From DATKUK01 sp035530655 (lineage in GTDB: Bacteria > Planctomycetota > Phycisphaerae > UBA1845 > DATKUK01), in NCBI GenBank assembly GCA_035530655.1, contig DATKUK010000063.1:68031-132030 (forward strand): a stretch of 64,000 bases of DNA. Direction: 5' to 3'. Shown piece after piece: positions 10,031-18,917 of this stretch (within the stretch, counting starts at the first letter, position 1; every line of letters starts with the position of its first letter). The notes below the pieces were generated by a model that saw nothing but the letters and a program-made list of their open reading frames with translations, ran no database searches and was not told where the DNA came from. Both the position numbers and the translations under genes were made by a program.

Positions 10031-10804
10031 CTACGACAAGCCCAGCCAACGCGCGAAGCGCTGCCGGTTGCGGAACAACTTGCCGACTATGCGGATCTGT
10101 TTTGGGCGATCGTATTGCCAGCGAGCCGCGCGCCATAGCATGTCGGGACTCACCTGGGGGCCCCACCACGCCTCCAGCCGCTCCACGTCTGGCGGGCCCA
10201 TCGGGTCAGAGGCGTCGTCGAATGTCGTCTCGCATCCGCCATGGCTCTCGATGACAGGGACGCAGACATCGCGCAACGTGCGGGACGCCAACAGGCGGAT
10301 CTTTGAATCCGACGAACGAGCCAGTTCAAAAAGAGTCGAGGCTGCATCCGGGCGACCTCGCCGCAGCGCCCCATACGCGGCTGCCAGTTGCGACCATGGT
10401 TCGGGCTCGTGTGCCCACCGCTCAAGCTGGGTATCTCCGTTCGGCCAAACCAGGTCCGACCACTGCTGCATCATGGCGAGTCGAGTGTAGGCATGCGTCT
10501 CGGCCTCGGCCGCTGCGAGAAGCACTTCGGCGAGATTCATGAATTGCCGGCGAGCGATCGCGCGGCTGGCGCTCCGCCGCACCGACGGCGCGGGATCGGC
10601 CAGCGAGGCAGCCAGCAGTTCCGGCACGCGCCGATCGTTAGAGTAACGGAGTTGATCGACCGCTTCGCGCCGCAACTCGGCTCGAGATGACCCAAGCTCG
10701 GCCACCGTCCGTCGAAACGACCATTTCGGGAGGGTTAGCAGCAACCCGGCAATGCACGCCACCCCCACGGCAATCGCAACAACCACCGTTTCCCGGCGTC
10801 TCAT
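10031..10804 (-). CDS. membrane-anchored HEAT-repeat protein
   Basis: 257 residues. The N-terminus is a positively charged stretch followed by one hydrophobic helix (VVVAIAVGVACIAGLLLTL), acting as a signal anchor. The body contains HEAT-like helical repeats: ELRREAVDQLRY, DPAPSVRRSASRAIARR and DSKIRLLASRTLRDV each show the Asp/Pro turn and Arg/Ala pattern of the repeat. HEAT proteins are scaffolds for protein contacts. The specific role is unknown. The ribosome binding site GGAG lies about 8 bases before the ATG. The C-terminal third has many Trp and Arg residues and no recognised motif. Confidence 0.65.
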   Translation of the reverse strand: MRRRETVVVAIAVGVACIAGLLLTLPKWSFRRTVAELGSSRAELRREAVDQLRYSNDRRVPELLAASLADPAPSVRRSASRAIARRQFMNLAEVLLAAAEAETHAYTRLAMMQQWSDLVWPNGDTQLERWAHEPEPWSQLAAAYGALRRGRPDAASTLFELARSSDSKIRLLASRTLRDVCVPVIESHGGCETTFDDASDPMGPPDVERLEAWWGPQVSPDMLWRAARWQYDRPKQIRIVGKLFRNRQRFARWLGLS

Positions 10805-11063
10805 CCGCTGACTCCACCGCCGGTGCTCTTACTGGACACTGCCGTCAGGCCACGGCGTGTGTAGTGCGCACCGGCTACAACGAACGCAACACAGCGGCAT
10901 GATGCCACCCGCAGGAGAGCATCCTGCGCATTCCGGCCAGGAAGGCCACCTGCCTGACGATCATACAGCGTGACCGTCGCACGAATCAAAAGATGCTCTG
11001 CCCACCCACTCCGGACGGAAATGCCGCACACACGATCACTCGCCGCGAAAGCGATCGTTTGGC

Positions 11064-11570
11064 TTACGATTCCTTTTCGGGGCCCTGCTCGTTTTGCTCG
11101 GGTTGCGGGGTGGGATGCGTGCCGCTGGCCGCCAGCGCCTCCAGCGCGCTGATGGGGTCCATCTCCTCGCCGGACAGGTCGGTCCGACCGAGATTGGTAT
11201 CACCCGACGGCGCAGCCATGCTGGCCGCTCGTGGGCGGTGCTCGAGGCGCGTCCGCACGGGCTTCATCTCGCTCGGCTCGCCATCGATCTGTACGCTGAA
11301 GACCACCGGCCCGATTACTACATGGTCACCCGGTTGAAGCTGTAGCTCGGCCACGCGCTTGTTGTTGACATACGTCCCGTTGCTGCTGCCGAGATCCTGC
11401 AAAACGACGCGGTCCGAATGGAGCACGAACTGGCAATGCTTGCGCGACACTTCCGCCAGCGGGATCCTCAGGTCGCAGTCTTCCTTCCGTCCGACGGTGG
11501 TAATCTCGGAGGCCAGGGCAAAGTCTTTCTGCTGCCCGCTCTCCTTAAACATGATCAGTTTGACTTCCAT
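11064..11570 (-). CDS. FHA-domain protein
   Basis: 168 residues. The forkhead-associated fold fills residues ~5-95: TTVGRKEDCDLRIP carries the first phosphothreonine-contacting Gly-Arg, SRKHCQFV carries the Ser and His of the binding loop, and GSSNGTYVNNKRV carries the conserved Asn-Gly. It should therefore read phosphothreonine, linking it to Ser/Thr kinase signalling, although no kinase gene is in the window. The C-terminal ~70 residues are low complexity and polar. The start at 11570 has AGGAA upstream; a longer frame to 11621 lacks a site. Confidence 0.85.
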   Translation of the reverse strand: MEVKLIMFKESGQQKDFALASEITTVGRKEDCDLRIPLAEVSRKHCQFVLHSDRVVLQDLGSSNGTYVNNKRVAELQLQPGDHVVIGPVVFSVQIDGEPSEMKPVRTRLEHRPRAASMAAPSGDTNLGRTDLSGEEMDPISALEALAASGTHPTPQPEQNEQGPEKES

Positions 11571-11789
11571 CGGCCGATTCCTGCCTTTCTCGCCGAACGC
11601 CTGCCCCCAACTCGGCGTCAAGACATGCTCATCCAGCCTTTCGCCACGGCTCGCCCGAATACCCTATTCCGTTGCCAAGCAACAGTTTAACGATGCCAGG
11701 CAAGTCGATCAAGTCTGCCGGATCGCTCCGCCGAGGTCGCGCGGGCCCAGTAGGCCCAGGCGATCCCTAAGTGCCTGTACCTGGTGAAC

Positions 11790-11819
11790 TTGACATCGCC
11801 GGCCGTCGGCAATTACACT
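11790..11819 (+). promoter_or_regulatory. sigma-70-type promoter of tRNA-Pro
   Basis: A perfect TTGACA box (11790-11795) is separated by 18 bases from TACACT (11814-11819), or by 17 from TTACAC. The mature tRNA begins 15 bases after the -10 box, a normal distance for a tRNA leader. No -10 base composition other than this is visible nearby. Confidence 0.55.
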
Positions 11820-11834
11820 CGGTGGTAGAGTCGG

Positions 11835-11909
11835 CGGGGCGTGGCGCAGCCTGGTTAGCGCGCTTGACTGGGGGTCAAGAGGTCGCTGGTTCAAATCCAG
11901 TCGCCCCGA
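11835..11909 (+). tRNA. tRNA-Pro (anticodon GGG)
   Basis: Acceptor arms CGGGGCG (11835-11841) and CGCCCCG (11902-11908) pair fully, with discriminator A at 11909. The anticodon arm CTTGA-CTGGGGG-TCAAG gives anticodon GGG, reading proline CCC codons. The T arm contains GGTTCAAATCC. No CCA is encoded after the discriminator. The D arm GGCGCAGCCTGGTTAGCGC is normal. Confidence 0.95.
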
Positions 11910-12123
11910 GTTCGTCAGGGCGGTCGGCGTGAAGGTCCGGCGGTCCCCCCGCTTCTTGTCTGTAAACAGATGTCATCTCAAGTTGCACGCCGGGTGTGCC
12001 TTGAACGGACAGGTGATATTGGGCCTTGGTAGTTGGCTCAGCCGCTCCGCGCCCGGAGCAACCCAACGAGCAGACGAGAGCGAGCGTCAGTCCAGGAGCA
12101 ACAGTATGCTTCCATCTCAACAT
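11875..12123 (-). pseudogene. lipoprotein gene probably cut off at the tRNA
   Basis: An 82-codon frame with a good start: GGAAGAGG lies about 7 bases before the ATG at 12123. The N-terminus is a lipoprotein signal (LALVCSLGCSG, lipobox LGC). After about 65 residues the frame runs antisense through the 3' half of tRNA-Pro, ending GATGFEPATS, a well-known product of reading a tRNA backward. The original C-terminal part has therefore probably been lost, as expected if recombination took place at the tRNA 3' end. Alternatively the frame is wholly fortuitous. Moderate confidence only. Confidence 0.4.
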
Positions 12124-12410
12124 GTTGTGCCCTCTTCCGCGAGTTGTGTGTTCCCGAGTTCCTCCTAGGACCTCGGGAACCAGCCGCAACGGCATACCCG
12201 TGCGCAGGACATAAACGATCCCCGTCAGGCACGCCCGATCGGGTACCCGCGGACGGCCGCCTTTGGGCTTGGGTGGCTCCGCCGGCAGAAGCGGTTTGAT
12301 CTCGTTTCAAAGACGATCGGAAACCAATGTGAATGCCATGGCGTCGCCTCCATGCTATCCCTGGCATCCTGATCATCGGCACAATCATGGGTTTTGAAAC
12401 AGCCCTTAAA

Positions 12411-13846
12411 TTCGACTTTCGCACTTATGCGGCCTGTTTGACCGCGTGGATTAAGGACTTCAGGACGTTTCGGCTACCCCGGCCGGTCAGCGGGAGCGCC
12501 GAAACCTGCTGGCGAACGCTTTCCTGCCGCAGGGTGGCCAGCATGTCGGCGAACGACGGGCGCGCCTTGCTGCGATACCACGGACGCAGGATGGGACGGT
12601 AACAGCGATGCCCTACCGACGCGAACCACAACATGATCAGGCTGTACAACAACATTGCCGTCGGCGCCGTTCGCTCGACCGCGCGCCGTGTCCAGCCTTG
12701 CGGCTGCTCGAAGCCGAGATGCCCTTTGCTGTGCTGGAACGCTTCCTCGATCGACCAACGCAGGGCATACCACGTCAGCACATCGGTGGCCGAGGCTTCG
12801 TGGCACGTCGAGTAAAACGCCTGAACCGTCCGTCCGCCGGTCAGCGGCTCGACGGCCACCGCGCGCACGGGTCGCTCCGGCATCGCATACAGGTACGCGA
12901 CGCGATCGACCAGGCGCACACGATCTTTGCGCCCATAGATATTCAACGTCAGGCGTCGTCCGCGGGTCTGCAGCATCTCGCGCGGCGACGGCAAGCGCGC
13001 CCCCCGTCGGCGCGGCCGACCGGGCGTACCCGGCTTGCGGGCGGGGGCGGGCTCATGCAGTCGCGCGTCCAGATCGAGCCGACTGGTCAGATCACAGTTG
13101 TCCGGCAGGTTCCGATAGACGCTCTTGCCGCCGTAGGCCGAGTCCGCCATCGCATGAAAGCGTCGATTCTCGCGGTAGGGGCACAGAAGCTGAAGCATCT
13201 CGACCGCCAGCTCGGGGCGGGTGCGATAGACCAGCCGTTTTTTCGTGGCCGTCTTCTTGTTGACGTACAGGCGAAACAGAATCGGCAGGCAGAAGTACCG
13301 ATCCGGACAGAAGGGCAAGCGAACGATCACCCCGAGCACCACCCAACTGTGCCCCCAGCTGGTCAGGGCGACCTTGCGCGTGCTGAGCAGAGGGTCATGG
13401 TGCATGCCCACGCCAAAGATTTTCAACCCCCGCTTGCGAGCCAGCGTGTCGTCGAGGGCCAACAGGACCGGCCCCTTACCGAGCCAGGGCAGGATCAGGT
13501 CAAAGACCGCCAGCCCGAGTGCATCCAGAGACCATCGGGCGGTGGCAAAGACCCGGTGGAAGGCGGAATGGTGCTTGCTGTTCACCGCGTCGGCGGCCAG
13601 GATCATGCCCGTGATCGTTCGCCGGCGGGCGAACACCCAGCCCGTCACAATCGTCACGAAGCTGACGAAGGTCGGGGCGGTCATCACGCAAGAAACCTGT
13701 TGCAGAAGTTCCTGGAAAGACGATACAAGAGTCACGGCGAGCCTCCTTGCTCCATGCGTTGTCCCTACAACCAACGCATCGGCCAGGAGGCTTGTTTTTG
13801 CTTAAACCACGATCATTCATCACCTTCCGAAAGTGCGAAAGTCGAA
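12411..13846 (-). mobile_element. complete insertion sequence (IS4/IS701-like)
   Basis: A 1436-bp element bounded by perfect 16-bp terminal inverted repeats: TTCGACTTTCGCACTT at 12411-12426 and its complement at 13831-13846. One transposase gene fills the interior. Flanks read CTTAAA on the left and CTCAGA on the right, which share only four of six bases, so no clear target duplication is left. This suggests an old insertion or loss of flanking DNA after insertion. The right end stands 8 bases from the stop of the neighbouring ATPase gene. Confidence 0.85.
12425..13735 (-). CDS. DDE transposase, IS4/IS701-like
   Basis: About 436 residues. The RNase H-like DDE triad can be read: first Asp in LLALDDTLARKRG, second Asp in AMADSAYGGKS, Glu in RWSIEEAFQHSKGHLG, the last with the spacing of the YREK-type motif. 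The start is a GTG at 13735, chosen because AAGGAGG lies six bases upstream; an in-frame ATG at 13774 has no such site. The stop lies inside the left inverted repeat, as in many compact insertion sequences. The gene is uninterrupted and may be active. Family placement between IS701 and other IS4-superfamily groups is not certain by eye. Confidence 0.88.
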   Translation of the reverse strand: MTLVSSFQELLQQVSCVMTAPTFVSFVTIVTGWVFARRRTITGMILAADAVNSKHHSAFHRVFATARWSLDALGLAVFDLILPWLGKGPVLLALDDTLARKRGLKIFGVGMHHDPLLSTRKVALTSWGHSWVVLGVIVRLPFCPDRYFCLPILFRLYVNKKTATKKRLVYRTRPELAVEMLQLLCPYRENRRFHAMADSAYGGKSVYRNLPDNCDLTSRLDLDARLHEPAPARKPGTPGRPRRRGARLPSPREMLQTRGRRLTLNIYGRKDRVRLVDRVAYLYAMPERPVRAVAVEPLTGGRTVQAFYSTCHEASATDVLTWYALRWSIEEAFQHSKGHLGFEQPQGWTRRAVERTAPTAMLLYSLIMLWFASVGHRCYRPILRPWYRSKARPSFADMLATLRQESVRQQVSALPLTGRGSRNVLKSLIHAVKQAA

Positions 13847-13854
13847 CTCAGAAC

Positions 13855-15102
13855 TCATCCAAGAACGCCCCCCGCAAACAGAACACCGAGGTTCGACTCC
13901 CCCCGCCAGTCGCGCAGGGCAGGGTGTTCTGTCCCGCGGATGATGTCGGCCGCACCACTCTCGACTTTCGAAAAACACAGGATTTGAGAGGGTTCGGCAA
14001 TGCTCAGGATAACGGGCGAGTGGGTCGCCAGAAGGATCTGTGCGTCGTATACGGATGACAAGGACTGGAAAACGGTCTCAACTGCCCGCGGGTGGACACC
14101 GTTCTCCGGTTCCTCAATCAGATAGACCCCCGTTAACTTGCTCAGATAGGCGATGAGCGTCAGGGCCAGCAGACGCAGAGTTCCGTCCGATGCGGTCCAG
14201 GAAGGCACCTCCAGCTTGTCGCGGTAACAGATTACCAGATATCGGCTTCGATCTTCCGGACGCTCAATGGTCTTTACGTCTTCAATGTCGGGCAAAGCTG
14301 TTCGGACGTGCGAGACCCACTCGGCATGTTTGGCGGGATCATCTGTCTTCAGCCGTTCTATCACCCAAGGCAAGTTCGCTCCGTCCGGGCGGAATTTTCT
14401 TGGCTGACCGGGGGGGCTCGGGTTGCGCATGAGGGTGCTGTTGAGGATCAGCCTTTGTACGCCCTCCATCAACACGCCCTTCAGCCATGTCGCTACCGGG
14501 AACTTGGACTCATCTTCAGGCAGGTTCGCCAACGCAGAACGCCGAGGACCGAGCTTGAACGCATGATCCCAGCCGCGGCCGGTCTCATCATAGAAATTGT
14601 CATTGCCACCAGCGACCTTATTCACGATGGTCTTCGTGCCGCGCGTAGTCTTGGGGCTTATGAGCGTTTCCGGAGCAGTGGGCTCAGCGGGGAAGAGCGT
14701 CCTCTGCATAGGAGATCTTCCTTCCGGCGGCTTCAGCAGTACCTTTTCCTCGAGAATGCCCACCTCGCCAGACTGCGGGTCGGTTCCCACTGCCACTTCG
14801 TAGCGGACGAGCGACCATGTTTGGCGCTCCAGCAACTTGCGGCGCTCGTTTGGAATCTCCAGTTCGACGGCCAGCTCTATCCGGCCATCAGTGCGCCGCC
14901 ACACCATGTCACGAAAATCCTGCGTTCGCTCGCTGATCGCCTTTTCCAAACCTTCGGATACCAGATCGCCCAGGAATGCCAACGCGTCCAGGAAAGTAGT
15001 CTTGCCGCTGGCATTGGGTCCGACCAGGACGTGGAAGTCGTCGAGACGCTGGCTGACATACCGCAGGCAGCGGTAGTTGAGTGCCTCAACCAAACGGATC
15101 AT
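13855..15102 (-). CDS. OLD/RecF-like AAA ATPase (probable defence gene)
   Basis: 415 residues, an ABC/SMC-type ATPase of the AAA_21 kind. The Walker A is GPNASGKTTFLDAL at residues ~28-41; the late Walker B LIEEPENGVHPRAVE, preceded by a signature-like SDGTLRLLALT, and the switch His in LLATHSP are all present. There is no TOPRIM or nuclease domain. Proteins of this length and ending are commonly paired with a small DUF4276-type gene and function in phage defence; this is family knowledge. Here the stop TGA overlaps an ATG (ATGA), but the following frame enters the insertion sequence after three codons, so the partner seems destroyed. Confidence 0.8.
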   Translation of the reverse strand: MIRLVEALNYRCLRYVSQRLDDFHVLVGPNASGKTTFLDALAFLGDLVSEGLEKAISERTQDFRDMVWRRTDGRIELAVELEIPNERRKLLERQTWSLVRYEVAVGTDPQSGEVGILEEKVLLKPPEGRSPMQRTLFPAEPTAPETLISPKTTRGTKTIVNKVAGGNDNFYDETGRGWDHAFKLGPRRSALANLPEDESKFPVATWLKGVLMEGVQRLILNSTLMRNPSPPGQPRKFRPDGANLPWVIERLKTDDPAKHAEWVSHVRTALPDIEDVKTIERPEDRSRYLVICYRDKLEVPSWTASDGTLRLLALTLIAYLSKLTGVYLIEEPENGVHPRAVETVFQSLSSVYDAQILLATHSPVILSIAEPSQILCFSKVESGAADIIRGTEHPALRDWRGESNLGVLFAGGVLG

Positions 15103-15283
15103 CTGATAACCTCCGCGTGCTCCGGACCGGTGCGACCCGCGCGTTTCGCGATTGGATCGTCAATGACCAAGGCTGCACCCATGATACTTGAGGAGAGTGT
15201 ACAGATCGAGCAGGCGGAAGTTGCTCCTCCATACCGCCTTCCCGGGTGTGTACCATACAATGGTGCTCTTCCGCACGGCCACT

Positions 15284-16801
15284 TTAAGCGGGCTTTTCGA
15301 TCTGATACTTCTTGATCCGATACCGCAGATTATCGCGGCTGATGCCCAGGGCGCGGGCGGCTTTGGATTGGTTCCACTTCGCGTCGGTCAGGGCCTTGAC
15401 GATCAGGGCCTTTTCGTAGTCCCACAGGCTGGCGGGGTCGCCCGTGGCCGAGGCGGGCGGCTGCGTGGCGGCCAGCTCGCGCGGCAGGTGCTCGGGCTCG
15501 ATAACCTGCCCGTCGGCCAGCAGGACGGCCCGTTCCACGATGTTCTGAAGCTCGCGGATGTTGCCCGGCCACTGGTGCGCGGTCAGGGCGGCCATCGCAT
15601 CGTCGCTTACCTTAGGCACGGGCACGGCCAACTGCCCGGCCGCGTGGCCGATGAAGTGCTCGATCAGCGGCGGCACGTCTTCCAGTCGATGTCGCAGCGG
15701 CGGCAGGTCGATCGGGAACACGTTCAGCCGATAGTACAGATCCTGGCGGAAGTCGCCGCCCTCGATGGCCTGCTGGAGGTTGCGGTTGGTGGCGGCGATC
15801 ACGCGAACGTCGCTTACCACCGTCTGCGTGCCGCCTACGCGGACGAACTGCCGCTCCTGAAGCACGCGAAGCAGCTTGATCTGGATGGCTGGTGAGATGT
15901 CGCCGATCTCGTCGAGAAAGATCGTACCCCCATCGGCCAGCTCGAAGCGACCGACCTTCTGCGACACCGCGCCGGTGAACGCGCCCTTCTCGTGGCCGAA
16001 CAGTTCCGACTCGAGCAGCGTCTCGGGCAGCGCGGCGCAGTTGACGGCGATGAAGGCCGACTCGTTCCGCGGCGACACGTGATGGATGTAGCGGGCGATC
16101 AATTCCTTGCCCGTGCCGGTCTCGCCCAGCAGCAGCACGGTGGCGTTGCTGGCGGCCACCCGCCGGGCCAGGTTGAGCACCTGCTGAAGCGCGGGGCTCT
16201 GCCCGACGATCTTCTCCTCGCCGGCCACCACGGTCCGCAGGGCGGTGGCTTCGTTTTTGAGCTTGTGATGGGCCTGGGCGTGGGTGGCGCCGCTGGCGGC
16301 GAGGTTGGCGAACACCTGAAGCAGCGACAGCTCGGCGTCGGAAAACTCGCTCCCGTCGGCCTTGTTCATCACCTCGACCACGCCGATGACCTGCTCGTTG
16401 TGGATCATGGGCGCGGCGATCAGGCTGCGGGTGGGGAACTGCACCTTCTCGGAGATCTTGCTGAACCAGTCCTGCTCGTGGTGTACGTCGGTGACGCGGA
16501 CGGGCTTGCCGGTGCTCACGACGCGGCCCCCCAGGCCGAGGTCGGCGTCGAACTCCTCGTTGAGCAGCACGTCGCCACCGCCGCCGTGCGCGGCCTTGAA
16601 GATCAACTTGCTGCGGCGCTTGTCGAGCAGCAGCACCGAGGAAGCCTCGGCCTGCATGACGGCCGCCGCCGAGCGGGCGATGGCCGCCAGCGTCTGCGGC
16701 AAGTCGAGGGTGTCGTTGATGGCCGCCGACGCCTCGATCAGCGCCGAGAGCGCCTCGGCAGGCAGACTTGCCGGCAGGATGGAGGTTTTCGGTTGCGGCA
16801 T
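15284..16801 (-). CDS. sigma-54-dependent activator with N-terminal GAF domain
   Basis: 505 residues. A GAF sensor fills residues ~20-175. The AAA+ domain follows: Walker A GETGTGKE, the sigma-54-contact loop GAFTGA, Walker B GGTIFLDEIGD, and the arginine-finger region. A Fis-type helix-turn-helix ends the protein (WNQSKAARALGISRDNLRYRIKKY). It should activate RpoN promoters in response to a ligand or signal bound by GAF. No receiver domain is present, so it is not a classical two-component regulator. It is divergent from the ECF sigma gene at 17027 across a 225-base region. Confidence 0.93.
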   Translation of the reverse strand: MPQPKTSILPASLPAEALSALIEASAAINDTLDLPQTLAAIARSAAAVMQAEASSVLLLDKRRSKLIFKAAHGGGGDVLLNEEFDADLGLGGRVVSTGKPVRVTDVHHEQDWFSKISEKVQFPTRSLIAAPMIHNEQVIGVVEVMNKADGSEFSDAELSLLQVFANLAASGATHAQAHHKLKNEATALRTVVAGEEKIVGQSPALQQVLNLARRVAASNATVLLLGETGTGKELIARYIHHVSPRNESAFIAVNCAALPETLLESELFGHEKGAFTGAVSQKVGRFELADGGTIFLDEIGDISPAIQIKLLRVLQERQFVRVGGTQTVVSDVRVIAATNRNLQQAIEGGDFRQDLYYRLNVFPIDLPPLRHRLEDVPPLIEHFIGHAAGQLAVPVPKVSDDAMAALTAHQWPGNIRELQNIVERAVLLADGQVIEPEHLPRELAATQPPASATGDPASLWDYEKALIVKALTDAKWNQSKAARALGISRDNLRYRIKKYQIEKPA

Positions 16802-17026
16802 GGTCGTTTCAACCCGCCGATCTGGCGCGGCCTTGCGACCGGGCGCTACGTTGCGGGGTATTTTGCCACGTCGGCAGCGGTCTGGCCAGCGACTTCGCTC
16901 TGCGGCGAGCCCGCCGTGTACCCGCCCGACCGCGTTGGCCGGCCAGAAGAACGTATCGGCAGTGCAAAATACGCCCTACAATGCGGCCCAGGCGATACTT
17001 GGCGCTGTGTGGCGAGACGAGTGTTC

Positions 17027-17662
17027 ATGTCGGGATCCGACGACCAGAGCGGCAAGACCCCCAGCGACGAGCAACTGCTGGCAGGACACCTAGCGGGCGA
17101 GCCGGGCCGGTTCGAGCAATTGGTCAGGCGCCATAATCGCGAGTTGTACCACTTCCTGGCGCGGTTCACCGGTAACCAAGCTGCGGCTGAGGACCTGGTG
17201 CAGGAGGCGTTCCTCCAGGTGCACGTGTCGGCGGCGGGGTTCGACCCGTCGCGTCGGTTTCGCCCGTGGCTTTTCGCGATTGCGGCCAATAAGGCGCGGG
17301 ACATGATGCGGTGGCGGTCGCGCCGCCCCGAGCTGCCTCTCGAGGGCGGGTCGGGCAGCTCGGACGAGCCCGGCGGCAGTCTGCTGGAGTTGCTGAGCGG
17401 CCAGGAACATGATCCGAGCGACCGTCTGGCCGAGCGGGAGCAGCAGCAGCTCGTTCGCGAGGTGGTCGAGCAGATGCCGGATCATCTGCGGGAGGCCTTG
17501 ATCCTGGGCTATTACCACCGGCTGGCCTACAAGGAGATTGCCGAGGTGCTGGCGATCCCGCTCGGGACGGTCAAGAGCCGGCTTCACGCGGCGGTGGGGC
17601 ACTTCGCCCGCGAGTGGCGCGACCGCGTCGAGCAGCGAACCAGCGGCGGGTCGGAGCCGTAG
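17027..17662 (+). CDS. ECF-family RNA polymerase sigma factor
   Basis: 211 residues with the two expected regions. Region 2 reads FEQLVRRHNRELYHFLARF ... AAEDLVQEAFLQV ... FRPWLFAIAANKARDMMR. Region 4 reads LPDHLREALILGYYHRLAYKEIAEVLAIPLGTVKSRLH in overall pattern; the promoter-reading helix-turn-helix is intact. The start ATG at 17027 follows weak purine-rich sequence. The gene is followed 75 bases later by a membrane protein with an anti-sigma-like head, a normal arrangement for ECF control. Confidence 0.9.
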   Translation: MSGSDDQSGKTPSDEQLLAGHLAGEPGRFEQLVRRHNRELYHFLARFTGNQAAAEDLVQEAFLQVHVSAAGFDPSRRFRPWLFAIAANKARDMMRWRSRRPELPLEGGSGSSDEPGGSLLELLSGQEHDPSDRLAEREQQQLVREVVEQMPDHLREALILGYYHRLAYKEIAEVLAIPLGTVKSRLHAAVGHFAREWRDRVEQRTSGGSEP

Positions 17663-17737
17663 CATGTTTGGTGGACCAATCGATTGTTGCACTCGGAGCG
17701 TTGCTGAGGGAGCGGAAGCAGGCGGATTGTAACGATT

Positions 17738-18745
17738 ATGCCGGATATACCGGAAAATCTTGAGCAGTGGCTGCTCGACTATCACTTGGGCCAGCTCGAC
17801 CCGGAGCAGGCCCGGCGGGTGTCGCGCCTGATCGGCGAGGACGCCGAAGTCGCCGCCCAGAGCCGACGCGTAGAGCGTCTGGTGGGCCGACTGGACGGTT
17901 ACACGGCGCCTGAGCCGCCGGCGGACCTGGCTGACAAGGTGCTGGCGCGGGTGGAGTCGTTCAAGGCCACGACGGTCCGGCTGGAAGAGGCGGGCTCACC
18001 CGCGGCGGGAGGCGAGGCGGGCAGCGGCGAATCGGGCTGGCGGCTGTGGTCGGTGCGCGAGTTGGTGGTGATGGCTGCGGCTTTGGCGGTGATTGTGGGG
18101 GTGTTCTTTCCGGCGGCGTATCGGGTGCGGTCGGTTGCTCGGCGCGATCAATGCCAGGCGAACCTGGCACAATTGGGTTACTCGATGGCGGGTTATGCAG
18201 CCGATCACGATGAGGCCTTGCCCTACGCGGGTCACGTGCCCGGCACGGTGTGGTTGCGGGCCGGCGAGCCCAACCGGCCGGTGGCTGCCAACACGCGGCA
18301 CCTCTACCGGCTGGTGAAGGACGGGCGTGTCAGGAGGATGCGGCTGTTTGTCTGTCCGTCCTCCAGGGACGACAGGCCGATGGAGGTGGACGATCCGACG
18401 GCGATGGATGACTTTGCCGATGCCTCCAATGTCAGTTACAGCTTCCAAAACCAGGGCAAACGGCCTTTGCGTATCAACCTGCGGGTGCATTTGCCTATTC
18501 TGGCGGATCGCAATCCGTTCATCCGAGGGGGGCAGTTCCGTGTGGGAAGGCGCACGGACGTGAACTCCGACGCGCACGGTCGCGGCAAGGGCCAGAATGT
18601 GCTGTACTGGGACGGCAGCGTTCTTTGGCGTGACAGCGCGGCCGCCGGTCCGGAGGGCGACAACATCTGGTTGGCGGGGCAGCAGCGGCAGTACCAGGGC
18701 ACCGAAGAGCCGCTGAGCGAGACCGACGCATTTCTGATTCCGTAA
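17738..18745 (+). CDS. anti-sigma-like protein fused to pseudopilin-like H-Xn-DG domain
   Basis: 335 residues. Residues 1-75 resemble the cytoplasmic head of anti-sigma factors (LLDYHLGQLDPEQARRVSRL) but lack the zinc-binding HxxxCxxC. A charged linker leads to one membrane helix at ~107-130 (VVMAAALAVIVGVFFPAAY). The outer part starts with RRDQCQANLAQLGYSMAGYAADH, shown as key residues Cys-Asn-Leu-Gln-Leu-Gly, as in the DUF1559/prepilin-like proteins of planctomycetes, and carries a late His-X11-DG motif (VLYWDGSV), a slightly long form of their H-X9-DG. It probably restrains the upstream sigma factor; what its outer domain senses is unknown. Confidence 0.7.
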   Translation: MPDIPENLEQWLLDYHLGQLDPEQARRVSRLIGEDAEVAAQSRRVERLVGRLDGYTAPEPPADLADKVLARVESFKATTVRLEEAGSPAAGGEAGSGESGWRLWSVRELVVMAAALAVIVGVFFPAAYRVRSVARRDQCQANLAQLGYSMAGYAADHDEALPYAGHVPGTVWLRAGEPNRPVAANTRHLYRLVKDGRVRRMRLFVCPSSRDDRPMEVDDPTAMDDFADASNVSYSFQNQGKRPLRINLRVHLPILADRNPFIRGGQFRVGRRTDVNSDAHGRGKGQNVLYWDGSVLWRDSAAAGPEGDNIWLAGQQRQYQGTEEPLSETDAFLIP

Positions 18746-18917
18746 CCTCTCAAACTTGGCCTGTGTGGATGGCGGACAAGCCGCTAGTGGGATTTGTGGC
18801 ACGCCGGGACCCGTGGCACGTAGTGGCACGGGGCAGGGCGGGGTGATATAAGCAGGTGCGCGGGACCGATCTTGGAGCCGCAAGTCGGCAGGGGCTCAAG
18901 CTGAGGGAGGCGGGGTC

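Noticed and set aside
10801..11031. A 76-codon frame ahead of the HEAT-repeat gene, overlapping it by ATGA
   Set aside because: No recognisable fold, no signal and no ribosome binding site; composition matches noncoding DNA.
12404..13853. Target-site duplication of the insertion sequence
   Set aside because: Flanks share only four of six bases (CTTAAA and CTCAGA), which is not enough.
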